64,000 nt of DNA from ZC4RG20 sp963702105 (GTDB taxonomy: Bacteria > Pseudomonadota > Gammaproteobacteria > Steroidobacterales > Rariloculaceae): the NCBI GenBank assembly GCA_963702105.1, contig OY969712.1, positions 1,922,001 to 1,986,000 of the forward strand, given 5' to 3'. The notes below the pieces were generated by a model, which had not been told where the DNA came from, did no database searches, and saw only the letters and a program-made list of their open reading frames with translations. Shown here one piece after another: positions 1-8,278 of this stretch. The first letter of the stretch is position 1. Each line of letters begins with the position of its first letter. A program made the position numbers and the translations under genes.

Positions 1-1
1 T

Positions 2-178
2 CACCGGCTTTCGACGATTCGCCATGCCGACCGCATCGTGGTCATGGATTCGGGAACGGTGGCGGAGGCCGGCACCCACGGCGAGCTGCTCGCCCGCGGC
101 GGCCGGTTCGCGCATCTGCATGACCTTCAGTTCGGGCCTCGCGAGCTGCCGCCGGAAGAAGCGGACCGCTCTCCATGA
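2..178 (+). CDS. ABC exporter (MsbA-like), C-terminal end only
   Basis: The window opens inside a gene. The 58 visible residues are the end of an ABC-transporter nucleotide-binding domain. They start at the H-loop (HRLST, switch histidine), continue through IVVMDSGTVAEAGTH and end after GRFAHLHDLQF, which is how MsbA/lipid-export type half-transporters usually finish. The stop codon is at 176-178. The gene converges on the glycosyltransferase gene ending at 190. The fragment does not reveal the substrate; the polysaccharide genes that follow make a lipid or glycan substrate plausible, which is inference. Confidence 0.8.
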   Translation, partial: HRLSTIRHADRIVVMDSGTVAEAGTHGELLARGGRFAHLHDLQFGPRELPPEEADRSP

Positions 179-189
179 AGCCTACCGAA

Positions 190-2814
190 TCACGAGTCGG
201 GTAGCGGTGCCGGAGCGCAGGCCGGCGTGCGCTCGCCGCTCGCTGCCTCGAGCGCTTCGTCGAGCGCCGCCAACGCAGCGCCCGCTTGGCGCCAGGCGCC
301 GAATGCGAGCATCGCCGCGCCGCCCGCAAGCACAACGCATGCAATCGCGGCATGAGCCGCGGCGGCCCCCGCAGCCAGCCCGGCGAGCATGAGCGCCGTG
401 ACGACGAGCGGCCACGGCACCCGACCCCATGCCCTCACGCGCAGCATTTGGCGGCCGGCACCGTGCTCTTCGATGGCGAGCAGCGTGCGGCAGCCGCCGA
501 GAGCGCCGCCGGCGATGTCGAGATCCCAGCGGTCGAAGTCGCCGCCGTGGCGTACCACGGCGCCGGCCGCGCGCGCGTTGGCCTCGACGTCCCCGAGCCA
601 CACTTCCGGAGACCGCCAGCGCTCGCTCCAGATTTCGCGCTCGGAAACCAGCCCTGCACGTGCCGGTGTTCGGATTCGTGAACGCCACGGCGCGAGCCCG
701 TGTGCCAACCGACCCTTGAGCCTCGCGATCGGCTGCACGACGTGCAGCAGCGCCGTAAGCGCCCTGAGCCGCAAGAGCTCCCGCCGCGACCAGCCCGGCG
801 TCGGGAAGACGGCGCGCCGCGCACTCGCGACGGCCTGCGTCGCGGGCAGCGCTGCGCCGACGAGAAGAAGGGGCGCCGTCGCGAGCAGCGGCGGCCAACT
901 CAACCCCAGCAGCGAGAGGCCGGCCAGGGCCCCGAGCAGCAGAAACCACTCCGGCATGAGCGGCAGGGCGCTCATGAGGCTCGGCGCGGGCTCGTAGAGC
1001 GACTGGAACGGCGCCTGGCCCCAACGGCCGCCGTAGACACGCGGGCGGCGCGCGTGCAGGGCCGCCGTCAAACCCTTGCCGTAGAGTCGGCCCGACCACG
1101 CGTAGTGGCCGAGCGTGTTGTAGCGCTCGGGCCATTTCTCCTCGAGCAGCGCTTCGGCCTTGCCGTAGCCCTGCTGCTGCTTCCAGTAGGCCTTGATGGA
1201 GTTGCGCCGGTGGTGCCAATCGAGGGCTGCAGGACTAAAACCGATCGTCCAGCCGCGGTCCTGGAGCCGCCAGCAGACGTCGACGTCGTCGCCGGCGGCG
1301 CGATAGCGCGGATCGAAGCCGCCGATTGCCGCGAGCGCGCTTTTGCGGAATGCCATGTTGCAGCCGGGAATGTGCTCCGCCTCCGTGTCCGTGAGCAGGA
1401 CGTGGACCGGGCCGCCGGGCGCGTTGGCCACGCAGTCGGCGATCGCGCCGTCCCCGGGCGGGGCGACGTTGGGTCCGCCGACGCCGACGTGCTCCGTCGT
1501 CATGAATGTGTGCGCGAGATAACGCAGCCAATACGGATCGGGGTACGCGTCGTCGTCGATGTAGGCAACGATCTCGCCGCTAGCTCGTTGCCAGCCCGTG
1601 TTGCGTGCGGCGCTCAAACCCCGGTTCTCCGTGCTGATCAAAGTTACGTCGTGCTCTGCGGCGATGCGGGCGGTCGCATCCGTCGAGCCGTCGTCGACGA
1701 CGATGACATCGTACGAGGGATAGTCGAGCGCCTCGAGGCCCTCCAGGGTGTCGCGAATGGTGGCGGCGCCGTTGTAGCTGCAAACGACGACGGTGACCGC
1801 GGGCCACTTCGCGTGGGCCGGGAACGGCGCCTCCGCGAAGGCCGCATCGACGGCCGTGAGCGCAGGTTTCGGCCGGCGATCGCGCGTCGTGAGGCCAAAG
1901 TCCCAGTCCTCGATGGCGTAACCTCCGCGATACCACTCGTCCGTCCAGGCAAAGGCGAATGCCCCGGCGCAACCCGCCGCGAAAGCTGTCCGGATCTGGT
2001 CCGCGAGGCTGCGCGCCTGAGCGTCCAGGCCGTGGCGTCGGCTGTCCAGGCCGATTTCGGCCATGAGCAAGGGCTTGTCGCCGGCGAGGTTCTGCAGCCG
2101 CGCGAGGTAGCCCGTCAGCGCCTCGCGAGTCTCGAGATAAACGTTGAAGCAAACGAGATCGAGGAACGGTAAGCGCAGGTACTCGGTCGTCGGAAAGTTC
2201 ACGTACGTACACAAGGCCTGCGGATCCACGGACTTGGCAGCCGCATAGAGACGCCCGATGAAGCTTTCGACGGCAGCCGCTCCGTGCCACCGGACGATCG
2301 ACGCCGGGATTTCGTTGCCCAGCGTGTAGCACAGCAGTGCAGGATGACCGGCGCAGGCCGAGACGTGCTCGCGCAGCTGCCGTGTGATTCGCCTCGGCGC
2401 GACGCCGCCCTCGAGAAATGCCACGTGCTGCTCCCAAGGCAGGCCGGCCATGACGCGCAGGCCATTCCGGGCAGCGGCATCGAGCAGCCAGGTGGGGGGC
2501 GGCGTATAGGTGCGTAAAGCGTTGATGCCCGCGGCCGCCATCGCCTCCATGTCGCGCAGGACGACGTCCCGCGAGGGAAACTGCTCGCCGTTCGCGCCTG
2601 GGCGAAACGTTCCGTAGGTGACGCCTTTGACCCAGAGCCTTTGGCCCGCCGCGAACAGGAACTTGCCGCGCACCTCCACGCGTGCGAGACCGCCGCCGCC
2701 GGGCCCTTCGGCCGGCGTTCCAGGCGGCGCCGGCAGGGGTGATGGGCAGGGCGCCGCGGCGGGCGGCGCCGACAATGCCGGGCTGTGCTCGGAGTTTGCT
2801 CGAAGTGTATGCAT
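190..2814 (-). CDS. Glycosidase-like domain fused to a membrane GT2 glycosyltransferase
   Basis: This 874-residue protein has two enzymatic halves. Residues about 45-335 look like a TIM-barrel glycoside hydrolase of the GH2/GH5 kind, with a candidate acid/base Glu in LGNEIP (near 168) and a candidate nucleophile Glu in LMAEIGLDS (near 252). Residues about 345-600 are a family 2 glycosyltransferase with VVVCSYNG, VVDDGSTD, YIDDDAYPD, a GDDVD acidic motif and QQQGYGKAE. Hydrophobic segments near 635-690 and 800-845 suggest membrane anchoring. An Ala/Pro-rich leader precedes the first domain. It probably makes and edits a surface glycan; the polymer is unknown. galE lies just upstream on the same strand. 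The first ATG has no obvious Shine-Dalgarno, so the true start may be slightly downstream. Confidence 0.8.
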   Translation of the reverse strand: MHTLRANSEHSPALSAPPAAAPCPSPLPAPPGTPAEGPGGGGLARVEVRGKFLFAAGQRLWVKGVTYGTFRPGANGEQFPSRDVVLRDMEAMAAAGINALRTYTPPPTWLLDAAARNGLRVMAGLPWEQHVAFLEGGVAPRRITRQLREHVSACAGHPALLCYTLGNEIPASIVRWHGAAAVESFIGRLYAAAKSVDPQALCTYVNFPTTEYLRLPFLDLVCFNVYLETREALTGYLARLQNLAGDKPLLMAEIGLDSRRHGLDAQARSLADQIRTAFAAGCAGAFAFAWTDEWYRGGYAIEDWDFGLTTRDRRPKPALTAVDAAFAEAPFPAHAKWPAVTVVVCSYNGAATIRDTLEGLEALDYPSYDVIVVDDGSTDATARIAAEHDVTLISTENRGLSAARNTGWQRASGEIVAYIDDDAYPDPYWLRYLAHTFMTTEHVGVGGPNVAPPGDGAIADCVANAPGGPVHVLLTDTEAEHIPGCNMAFRKSALAAIGGFDPRYRAAGDDVDVCWRLQDRGWTIGFSPAALDWHHRRNSIKAYWKQQQGYGKAEALLEEKWPERYNTLGHYAWSGRLYGKGLTAALHARRPRVYGGRWGQAPFQSLYEPAPSLMSALPLMPEWFLLLGALAGLSLLGLSWPPLLATAPLLLVGAALPATQAVASARRAVFPTPGWSRRELLRLRALTALLHVVQPIARLKGRLAHGLAPWRSRIRTPARAGLVSEREIWSERWRSPEVWLGDVEANARAAGAVVRHGGDFDRWDLDIAGGALGGCRTLLAIEEHGAGRQMLRVRAWGRVPWPLVVTALMLAGLAAGAAAAHAAIACVVLAGGAAMLAFGAWRQAGAALAALDEALEAASGERTPACAPAPLPDS

Positions 2815-2859
2815 GTCGTTTGCTCGGGAAAGGCTTTACGACTCCGAAGGCAGCTCCGC

Positions 2860-3886
2860 TCAGCGGCGGGCTCCCGCGACGGGAATCGGTCCCGCGATCT
2901 CGCGCGTATGCCACGCCCAGGCGGTATCGACTATGGTGGGGAGGTCCGAAAGCTGCGGCGTCCAGCCGAGGATTGCGCGCGCCTTGCCGGGCTCGGCGAC
3001 GAGCTCGCCCGGGTCACCCGGAACGTCGGGCACACAGGCGGGTCGGAATCGGACGCCGCGCGCGTCGGGCCACGCACTCGATGACCTCGAGCACGGATTG
3101 TCCGCGGCCGGTGCCGAGATTGAGGCGCAAGGAATCGCCGCCGGCGAGCAGGTGCCGCAGGGCGCGCACGTGGGCGTCGGCCAGGTCGGTGACGTGGACG
3201 TAGTCGCGCACGGCCGTACCGTCGGCCGTCGCGTAATCCGTTCCATATACGTCGATGGAGGTTCGGTTGCCGAGGGCGGCCTCGATCACGAGCGGAATCA
3301 GGTGGGTTTCGGGCTCGTGCCGTTCGCCGATTTCGCCGTCGGGGTCGGCCCCCGCTGCATTGAAGTAGCGCAGCGAAACCGAGCGCAGGCCGTGCGCCAG
3401 AGCGTACCAGCCGAGCGCCTTTTCGACGAAAAGCTTCGACTCGCCATAAGGATTGACCGGGCGCTGCTCGTGAGCCTCGTCGATCGGCAGCCTGTCCGGC
3501 ATCCCGTAGGTCGCGCAGGTCGATGAAAAGACCAGGGCGCCGATTCCCCGATCCTGCATGGCCTCGAGCAGGTTGATTGTGTTTGCTACGTTGTTGCGGA
3601 AGTACTTGCCGGGCCGCTGCATCGATTCCCCGACGTAGGCATGAGCGGCGAAGTGCACGACGGCGCAGACCGAATGCGCGGTCATCGTCCGAGCGAGGGC
3701 ATCGTAATCGGCGAGATCCCCGCGCACGAAGGGGCCCCACTTGACCGCCGAGCGGTGTCCGGTCGCGAGGTTGTCGTATGTGATCGGCTCGAAACCTGCG
3801 GCCGCCAGCGCCTTGCAGGTGTGGCTTCCGATGTAACCCGCGCCGCCGGTTACGAGGACGGCACGGCTCGTCTGGACCCCGTGCAT
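2860..3886 (-). CDS. galE: UDP-glucose 4-epimerase GalE (frameshifted as shown)
   Basis: GalE interconverts UDP-glucose and UDP-galactose for glycan synthesis. The N-terminal frame has the Rossmann motif VTGGAGYIGSH, the SSTCATYG region and the catalytic YxxxK in NPYGESK, and runs to DGTAVRDYVHVTDLADAH. That frame stops at 3014. The true C-terminus, PGDPGELVAEPGKARAILGW then DLPTIVDTAWAWH, is in another frame ending at 2860. The total length of 1027 nt is one base too long. Removing one base from the GAACGTC at 3021-3027 joins the frames as CARRPGDPGELVA, exactly the family pattern, giving about 341 residues. The break is therefore a single-base insertion, probably not a decayed gene. Its ATG is 3 nt after the stop of an epimerase remnant. 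Confidence 0.85.
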
Positions 3887-3889
3887 GGC

Positions 3890-4108
3890 TCAGCCCAGCG
3901 CCGAGGCCGTCTTGCCTCGGGCGAATGCCGGCACCATCGGAGGCTGGTCGGCCGCAAGGCCGAGAACGTCACGAAAACAAGCGATTGTCATCTTGAGACC
4001 CTGTGCAATCTTGATTTTGGGCGCCCATCCGAGCGCCGACTTCGATGCGAACCGAGATTTCCTGCCCCGCCCGTGATCGGCACGGGACGCTCATCAAAAC
4101 CACGTATG
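3890..4108 (-). pseudogene. Remnant of an NAD-dependent sugar epimerase/decarboxylase with internal deletion
   Basis: On the minus strand an SDR N-terminal signature, PITGGAGNLGSH, is read near 4095-4045. In a different frame it is followed almost at once by a typical epimerase C-terminus, SALGWAPKIKIAQGL then TIACFRDVLGL, which ends at the TGA at 3890-3892. The roughly 250 residues that should separate these parts are missing. The natural reading is an epimerase gene, perhaps UDP-glucuronate decarboxylase-like, reduced to its two ends by deletion. It sits 3 nt upstream of galE, so both were probably cotranscribed once. The family assignment rests on short motifs only. Confidence 0.55.
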
Positions 4109-4298
4109 TCAGTCGTCCTGCGAGACCCTGTTTTTTTGGGCGCGCCGAGAAGGCGCCAGGCCGGGAAGGATTAGCAACTTTAGTGCCAGGGACATCAAAT
4201 TGCGTGCCAACTGTCTCTGAATGGAGACAGTATGGGCGGCGCGAACCGGCTCGCGTTGCCCGGCGGACTCGCTGAAGCAGCGGCCGGGGCCCGGCGGG
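4109..4298. other. Intergenic stretch with a small perfect hairpin
   Basis: No gene is seen between the epimerase remnant and the glycosyltransferase gene ending at 4299. The region contains an 8-bp perfect inverted repeat, ACTGTCTC-tgaatg-GAGACAGT at 4210-4231. It is close to the 3' end of the glycosyltransferase gene and could stabilise or terminate its transcript, although there is no T-run. Local base composition is more AT-rich than in the neighbours. Confidence 0.35.
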
Positions 4299-5468
4299 CT
4301 ACAGACCGATGTCCCTGAGAAGCCTCGCGCCGATCGTCGGGGCGCCGAAGTGCTCTTCGGCGATGCGCCGCGCGGCCCGGCAGTGCCGCGCGTAGTCGGC
4401 GTTGATCTTGCTCACGGCTTCGGCGGCTTCCTCGGGAGTCGCGACAGCGAACAACCCCTCGCCGGTCGGAAGGACGTTCGAGAAGCCCGTATCCTGCGTG
4501 ACGACGGGCTTGCCCGTCGCGAGGTAGCAGGCGTCACGCTCGCTCGACCAGCCGCTGCGCAGGCGGATGTTCTGATCCTTCGCGACCCCGAACTGCGCCC
4601 GGGAGCGCCGGAAATACTCCGGATATGCACCAAATACGTCCAGGGACATTTGCAGCGGCGAGCAGGTCCGCCAGCCGAACGACTCCATCCGCCTGCGGTC
4701 CTCTTCGCGGTCGAAGTTCAACGCAAGTTCGAACGGCTGGTCGACTCGCGTTGGCAAATCGAGAAATTTCTCCCATTCGTGGTGTTTGCTCCACTTGTAG
4801 GTCTCGCCTCGATATTCGACGTCGCTGCCCGTCTGCCGGAAATTGCCGATTGTCGTGAAGAACGGGGCTTCCGGGTCGAAGTGGGCCGGCCACAGCTCCA
4901 GGTCGATGGGCTGGCGCGTAAACCTGAAATCCAACCCGGACAGGGGCACCGCGCAATCGGGGGCGCCGTAGTTCTCCCCGTAAGTCACGAGCACGTCGTG
5001 AGCGTCGAACGCGGTGCGCGTATGCTCATCGCCGTTCGCGAGCCGCAATTCGGCCGTCACGGGGTCCGTCTCGACATATGCGCGAAGCGGAGCCCGCAGC
5101 TGTTCTTCGCGCAGATCCGTGGCTCCGACGATGTTCAGCAGCGCGTCGCAGGACGCGTAAAGGGCATCCAACTCCTTCGGCGTCAGCCCCCAACACGCAC
5201 CCGAAAGGCCGTGAATCCGGTACGCCCACCTGCTCGGCTGGCCGATCCGGGCCATCGACCTCTCCAGATGCCGTACGGCGTAGACCGCGTCGTCTGTGAC
5301 GGTATTCTCGACCGGATCGTAGGGCCAGGTCGGATCGTCCTCGACGTACCATACCTCGTGGCCGTGCGCTGCGAGCGCTCTGATCCAGTTCAGATAAAGC
5401 CAGGTCTGCCCCCCGAAAGGGCAGCGCGCCATCATGCCGAGAACGACCAACTTCAGTTTTTGGGACAT
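4299..5468 (-). CDS. GT-B fold glycosyltransferase-like protein
   Basis: This is a 389-residue protein. The C-terminal third has the look of a GT-B donor-binding domain of the CgeB/GT1 type: LRSGWSSERDACYLATGKPV, then VVTQDTGFSNVLPTGEGLF and the closing ADYARHCRAARRIAEEHF. The N-terminus (KLVVLGMMARCPFGGQTW) resembles the first Rossmann strand and acceptor-side loop of GT-B enzymes. A transfer reaction to a glycan or lipid acceptor is likely; donor and acceptor are unknown. It lies among polysaccharide genes and is divergent from the acyltransferase gene at 5654. There is no signal peptide or membrane segment, so it is probably cytoplasmic. Confidence 0.65.
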   Translation of the reverse strand: MSQKLKLVVLGMMARCPFGGQTWLYLNWIRALAAHGHEVWYVEDDPTWPYDPVENTVTDDAVYAVRHLERSMARIGQPSRWAYRIHGLSGACWGLTPKELDALYASCDALLNIVGATDLREEQLRAPLRAYVETDPVTAELRLANGDEHTRTAFDAHDVLVTYGENYGAPDCAVPLSGLDFRFTRQPIDLELWPAHFDPEAPFFTTIGNFRQTGSDVEYRGETYKWSKHHEWEKFLDLPTRVDQPFELALNFDREEDRRRMESFGWRTCSPLQMSLDVFGAYPEYFRRSRAQFGVAKDQNIRLRSGWSSERDACYLATGKPVVTQDTGFSNVLPTGEGLFAVATPEEAAEAVSKINADYARHCRAARRIAEEHFGAPTIGARLLRDIGL

Positions 5469-5653
5469 CCTGCACGCCGTATGTTTGTCGGAACGTCAAC
5501 GGAGCCTATTGTCGCTCTTCGTCTACGCTCCGCGTGTGGGCAACGATACGTACTGACGAAGGGCACGGACGCTGCATGAATCGAGCCGGAAAGTCGCCAT
5601 GCCGGTGCGACGGATCACCATTGCCGTCAACGTAGAAAGACCTCGGGCCCAAT

Positions 5654-6835
5654 GTGTCTCCTTACGAAATTTACCGCGTGTCTCCGGTAAGGCTTTCCGG
5701 CCGGCTGCATTTCCTGGACGCTCTGCGCGGGCTGGCCGCTTTGTCCGTCATGTTCTTTCACTTCTTCGCGCGGGGCGTCTCGCCGCTTCATGACGAGCTG
5801 GCGGCGAGCCTCCCGGCCCGTATCGGGGCGATTCTCGCGCACATGTTCGGCGGCGTGGACGTATTTTTCGTACTCAGCGGATTCGTCGTGGCCTTCTCCA
5901 TGGACGGCAGGAGGACCGACTGGCGCTATGCGGGCAACTACATCCTGCGGCGCAGCCTTCGGCTCGATCCTCCGTACTGGGCTGCGGCGGGTCTGATGCT
6001 CGGTTTCCTGCTCCTGATGTCACCGGCTAAGTACCACGACTTCTATTTGGAGTACGGCGGGGTGCAGGGTCTGCTTGCCAATCTCTTCTACGTGCAGAAT
6101 CTCTCGTTCGTGTATCCGGCACGGTCCATCCTGGACGTCTCGTGGACGCTGTGCCTCGAGGTGCAGTTCTACCTTACATTTCTCGCGATCCTCGTCGTCG
6201 GACATTACGTCGGCCGGCGCGTGCCGATCCGTGGAGCCCAGTTGCAGCGGGCGGTCGTGACGCTCTCGGTCGCGGCCGTCGCCGTCTGGTCGTTCACCCA
6301 CTCCGTGCGGGCACCGACCAGCGACCTCTCCGGGTGGGCCTGGACCTTCTTCCTGGGCACTGCGGTTTACGGAGCGGTGACGCGCGGCATCCCCTCTCTC
6401 GCCATCGTATTGCCACTGGCGGCCCTGGGTGTATTTTTTCTGGTTCGGAAGGAGCTGGACGGCAGCGTAGCGGTTGCGACGGCCGCAGCCATATACGGGG
6501 CAGGGAGGGCGGGCCGGTTATCGACGTTGCTTGCACATGGGCCCCTGCTGTACCTCGGAAAGATCAGCTACAGCTTGTATCTGCTGCACATGGTGATCGG
6601 GCTCAACGTGCTGTTTCTGCTTCGGCCGACGTGGCTCGGCAGCTTCGCAGGGGGATGGTGCGCCTGGGCGCTTGCGGCGGTGCTGTCGCTGGCCGCCGCG
6701 CATCTGCTGTACCGGCTCGTAGAAGCGCCCTCGAATCGCCTGAGTCGGCGCTTCAAACGCCGCGCAAGTCCCGCCGCCGCCCGCGGCGCCGTGGCGCGGG
6801 CCGGGGCGGGCACGTTCGAAGGGATTCCGCCGTAG
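5654..6835 (+). CDS. Acyltransferase family 3 membrane protein (OafA/YrhL-like)
   Basis: This 393-residue multi-pass membrane protein begins with the family signature LHFLDALRGLAALSVMFFHF and continues with VDVFFVLSGFV, then about ten hydrophobic segments. Family 3 acyltransferases move acetyl or other acyl groups across the inner membrane onto surface sugars or lipids. The His in FFHF and the RGLAALSV motif are retained. The neighbouring glycosyltransferase genes support a role in decorating the same polysaccharide. The ATG at 5654 has only a weak ribosome-binding site, but the family motif starts 18 residues in, so little could be trimmed. The C-terminus is Ala/Arg-rich and uninformative. 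Confidence 0.85.
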   Translation: MSPYEIYRVSPVRLSGRLHFLDALRGLAALSVMFFHFFARGVSPLHDELAASLPARIGAILAHMFGGVDVFFVLSGFVVAFSMDGRRTDWRYAGNYILRRSLRLDPPYWAAAGLMLGFLLLMSPAKYHDFYLEYGGVQGLLANLFYVQNLSFVYPARSILDVSWTLCLEVQFYLTFLAILVVGHYVGRRVPIRGAQLQRAVVTLSVAAVAVWSFTHSVRAPTSDLSGWAWTFFLGTAVYGAVTRGIPSLAIVLPLAALGVFFLVRKELDGSVAVATAAAIYGAGRAGRLSTLLAHGPLLYLGKISYSLYLLHMVIGLNVLFLLRPTWLGSFAGGWCAWALAAVLSLAAAHLLYRLVEAPSNRLSRRFKRRASPAAARGAVARAGAGTFEGIPP

Positions 6836-6875
6836 CGGCGGTGCCGGACGGCGCCGATGCTGCGGCCCGGGGCCG

Positions 6876-7964
6876 TCAACCGCCGGGTAGCTCGAAGTTC
6901 TTCCGCAGATCGTCCCATGCGGCGCGCGCGATCCGCGATGCCGTTTGCTTCAGCGTCGGCTCCCTCGGAAGATCGATGTGCGTATCGATCGGCACGCGTT
7001 CGTGCAGGTTACCCTGATCGTTTTCGACGACATGCAGGCCGATCTTCGCTGCCCACGCCTTCAGTGCGTCGAGCGGGCCCCCGGCGGCGGGCGCGGGCTC
7101 GATCTTCGGGTTGTGCAGCGTCCCCTCCACGTAGCCCGTGAGCCGGCTGTCGCGCAGCCGGGCCGAGGCGTCCGCCATCAACTCGCCGTCTTTCGCCTTG
7201 GCACCCGCCTTGGCCTCGAGCCAGGGATCGAGCGTGCCGAGCGGCAAAGGCCGCAGATGCGCCTTTGCATCGAAATCGGGTGAGGCGAGGCTCGGGCGGA
7301 ACTTTCCCGAGGCAGTCATCTTGCCTTTGCCGAAAGCGCGGGTCGAAAGCTCGACCATGGCCGGCAGCGATTGCTCGGACGCAGCCTTCGGCGCGGCCAG
7401 GCCGGATATGCTGAACCGCAGCTCGTCGAACACCATCGGCTGGCCCGTGTTCCCGACTCCGCGCACGCGCAGAGACCCGTCGCGCCCTTCGATCTTGCCG
7501 AGCCGAAACGGGAGCCCGCCGACGAGGTCGTCCCAGTGGATGTCCTGACCGAGCTGACGCTTCGTCGCGTCGGGATCGCGGATAAGGACCACGGTCGGGC
7601 CCGAGACGCTGATGTCCGCGATCCTCCTGCCGCGCAGCAGTTGGCCCCATCGCAGGTCGATCTCGATGCGGTCCGCTTCGACGAAGTGAACGGGGCCGCC
7701 GCCGGACTCGCCGCCGGACTCGCCGCCGGGTTGGTCCGCATTGTCGGCATTGTCGGCATTGCGTTTGTCGAGCACGAAGCGCCGGATGACGACCGCGCCA
7801 CCGAGCACGTGCAGGTCAACGTCGCGGATGTGTCCCCGGTAATGCGCAAGCCCGGCCAGCCGGTGGTTCGCGTATCGCTCGATGCCCCAGGGCGCGAGGG
7901 CGCGAACCAGGACGAGCAGCAGCAGGACGACGACGGCAACGGCGATGACGATCTTCGGGCGCAT
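6876..7964 (-). CDS. AsmA/DUF748-like membrane-anchored protein
   Basis: The start at 7964 is chosen because GGAGG lies 6 nt upstream; an earlier ATG in frame lacks this. The protein has 362 residues. One N-terminal membrane anchor (IVIAVAVVVLLLLVLVRAL) is followed by a periplasmic beta-rich region with short sequence stretches typical of AsmA/DUF748 proteins, such as VHFVEADRIEIDLRWGQLL and ISVSGPTVVLIRD. Such proteins are thought to act in envelope lipid transport or outer-membrane homeostasis. Two in-frame micro-repeats, NADNAD and GGESGGESGG, sit near residue 75 and look like recent slippage. The gene is divergent from the ATPase-FHA gene. Confidence 0.65.
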   Translation of the reverse strand: MRPKIVIAVAVVVLLLLVLVRALAPWGIERYANHRLAGLAHYRGHIRDVDLHVLGGAVVIRRFVLDKRNADNADNADQPGGESGGESGGGPVHFVEADRIEIDLRWGQLLRGRRIADISVSGPTVVLIRDPDATKRQLGQDIHWDDLVGGLPFRLGKIEGRDGSLRVRGVGNTGQPMVFDELRFSISGLAAPKAASEQSLPAMVELSTRAFGKGKMTASGKFRPSLASPDFDAKAHLRPLPLGTLDPWLEAKAGAKAKDGELMADASARLRDSRLTGYVEGTLHNPKIEPAPAAGGPLDALKAWAAKIGLHVVENDQGNLHERVPIDTHIDLPREPTLKQTASRIARAAWDDLRKNFELPGG

Positions 7965-8132
7965 GTGAGCCTCCGCCGGTGCCGGCTGCAAGTGTCGTGC
8001 CCGGAATTTGTCCGGATTCGCGGGCACGCAGCGGCCGCGGTGACCTCGCGGCCGCGGCGAGGGCCGGCGTCGGCAGTGCGGCGGAGGAGTAATAAAAACA
8101 AATTAGAGACATATGGTTATGGAGGATACTAG

Positions 8133-8189
8133 ATGCAGAACGTGAACAGTGCGGGCGCCTGGAGCGGTGCCGGCACGACATTTTGTTGA
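8133..8189 (+). CDS. Possible 18-codon small ORF with strong ribosome-binding site
   Basis: An ATG at 8133 follows GGAGG with 8-nt spacing, and an AT-rich stretch (8095-8125) lies just upstream. The frame encodes MQNVNSAGAWSGAGTTFC and stops at 8187-8189. It lies 89 nt before the ATPase-FHA start and could be a leader peptide or a tiny protein. Only the start signal supports it. Confidence 0.3.
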   Translation: MQNVNSAGAWSGAGTTFC

Positions 8190-8278
8190 AAGCCCCGCGC
8201 CACCTTCGGCATCATGGGTTTCCCGACGCTCGCTGCAGGGAAAGCAGTCGGGGCGGCTCTCTCGGAGGGCCGACCGAA

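Noticed and set aside
700..2172. A 490-codon plus-strand frame opposite the glycosyltransferase
   Set aside because: The minus strand has the GT2 and glycosidase motifs; the plus frame has no motif.
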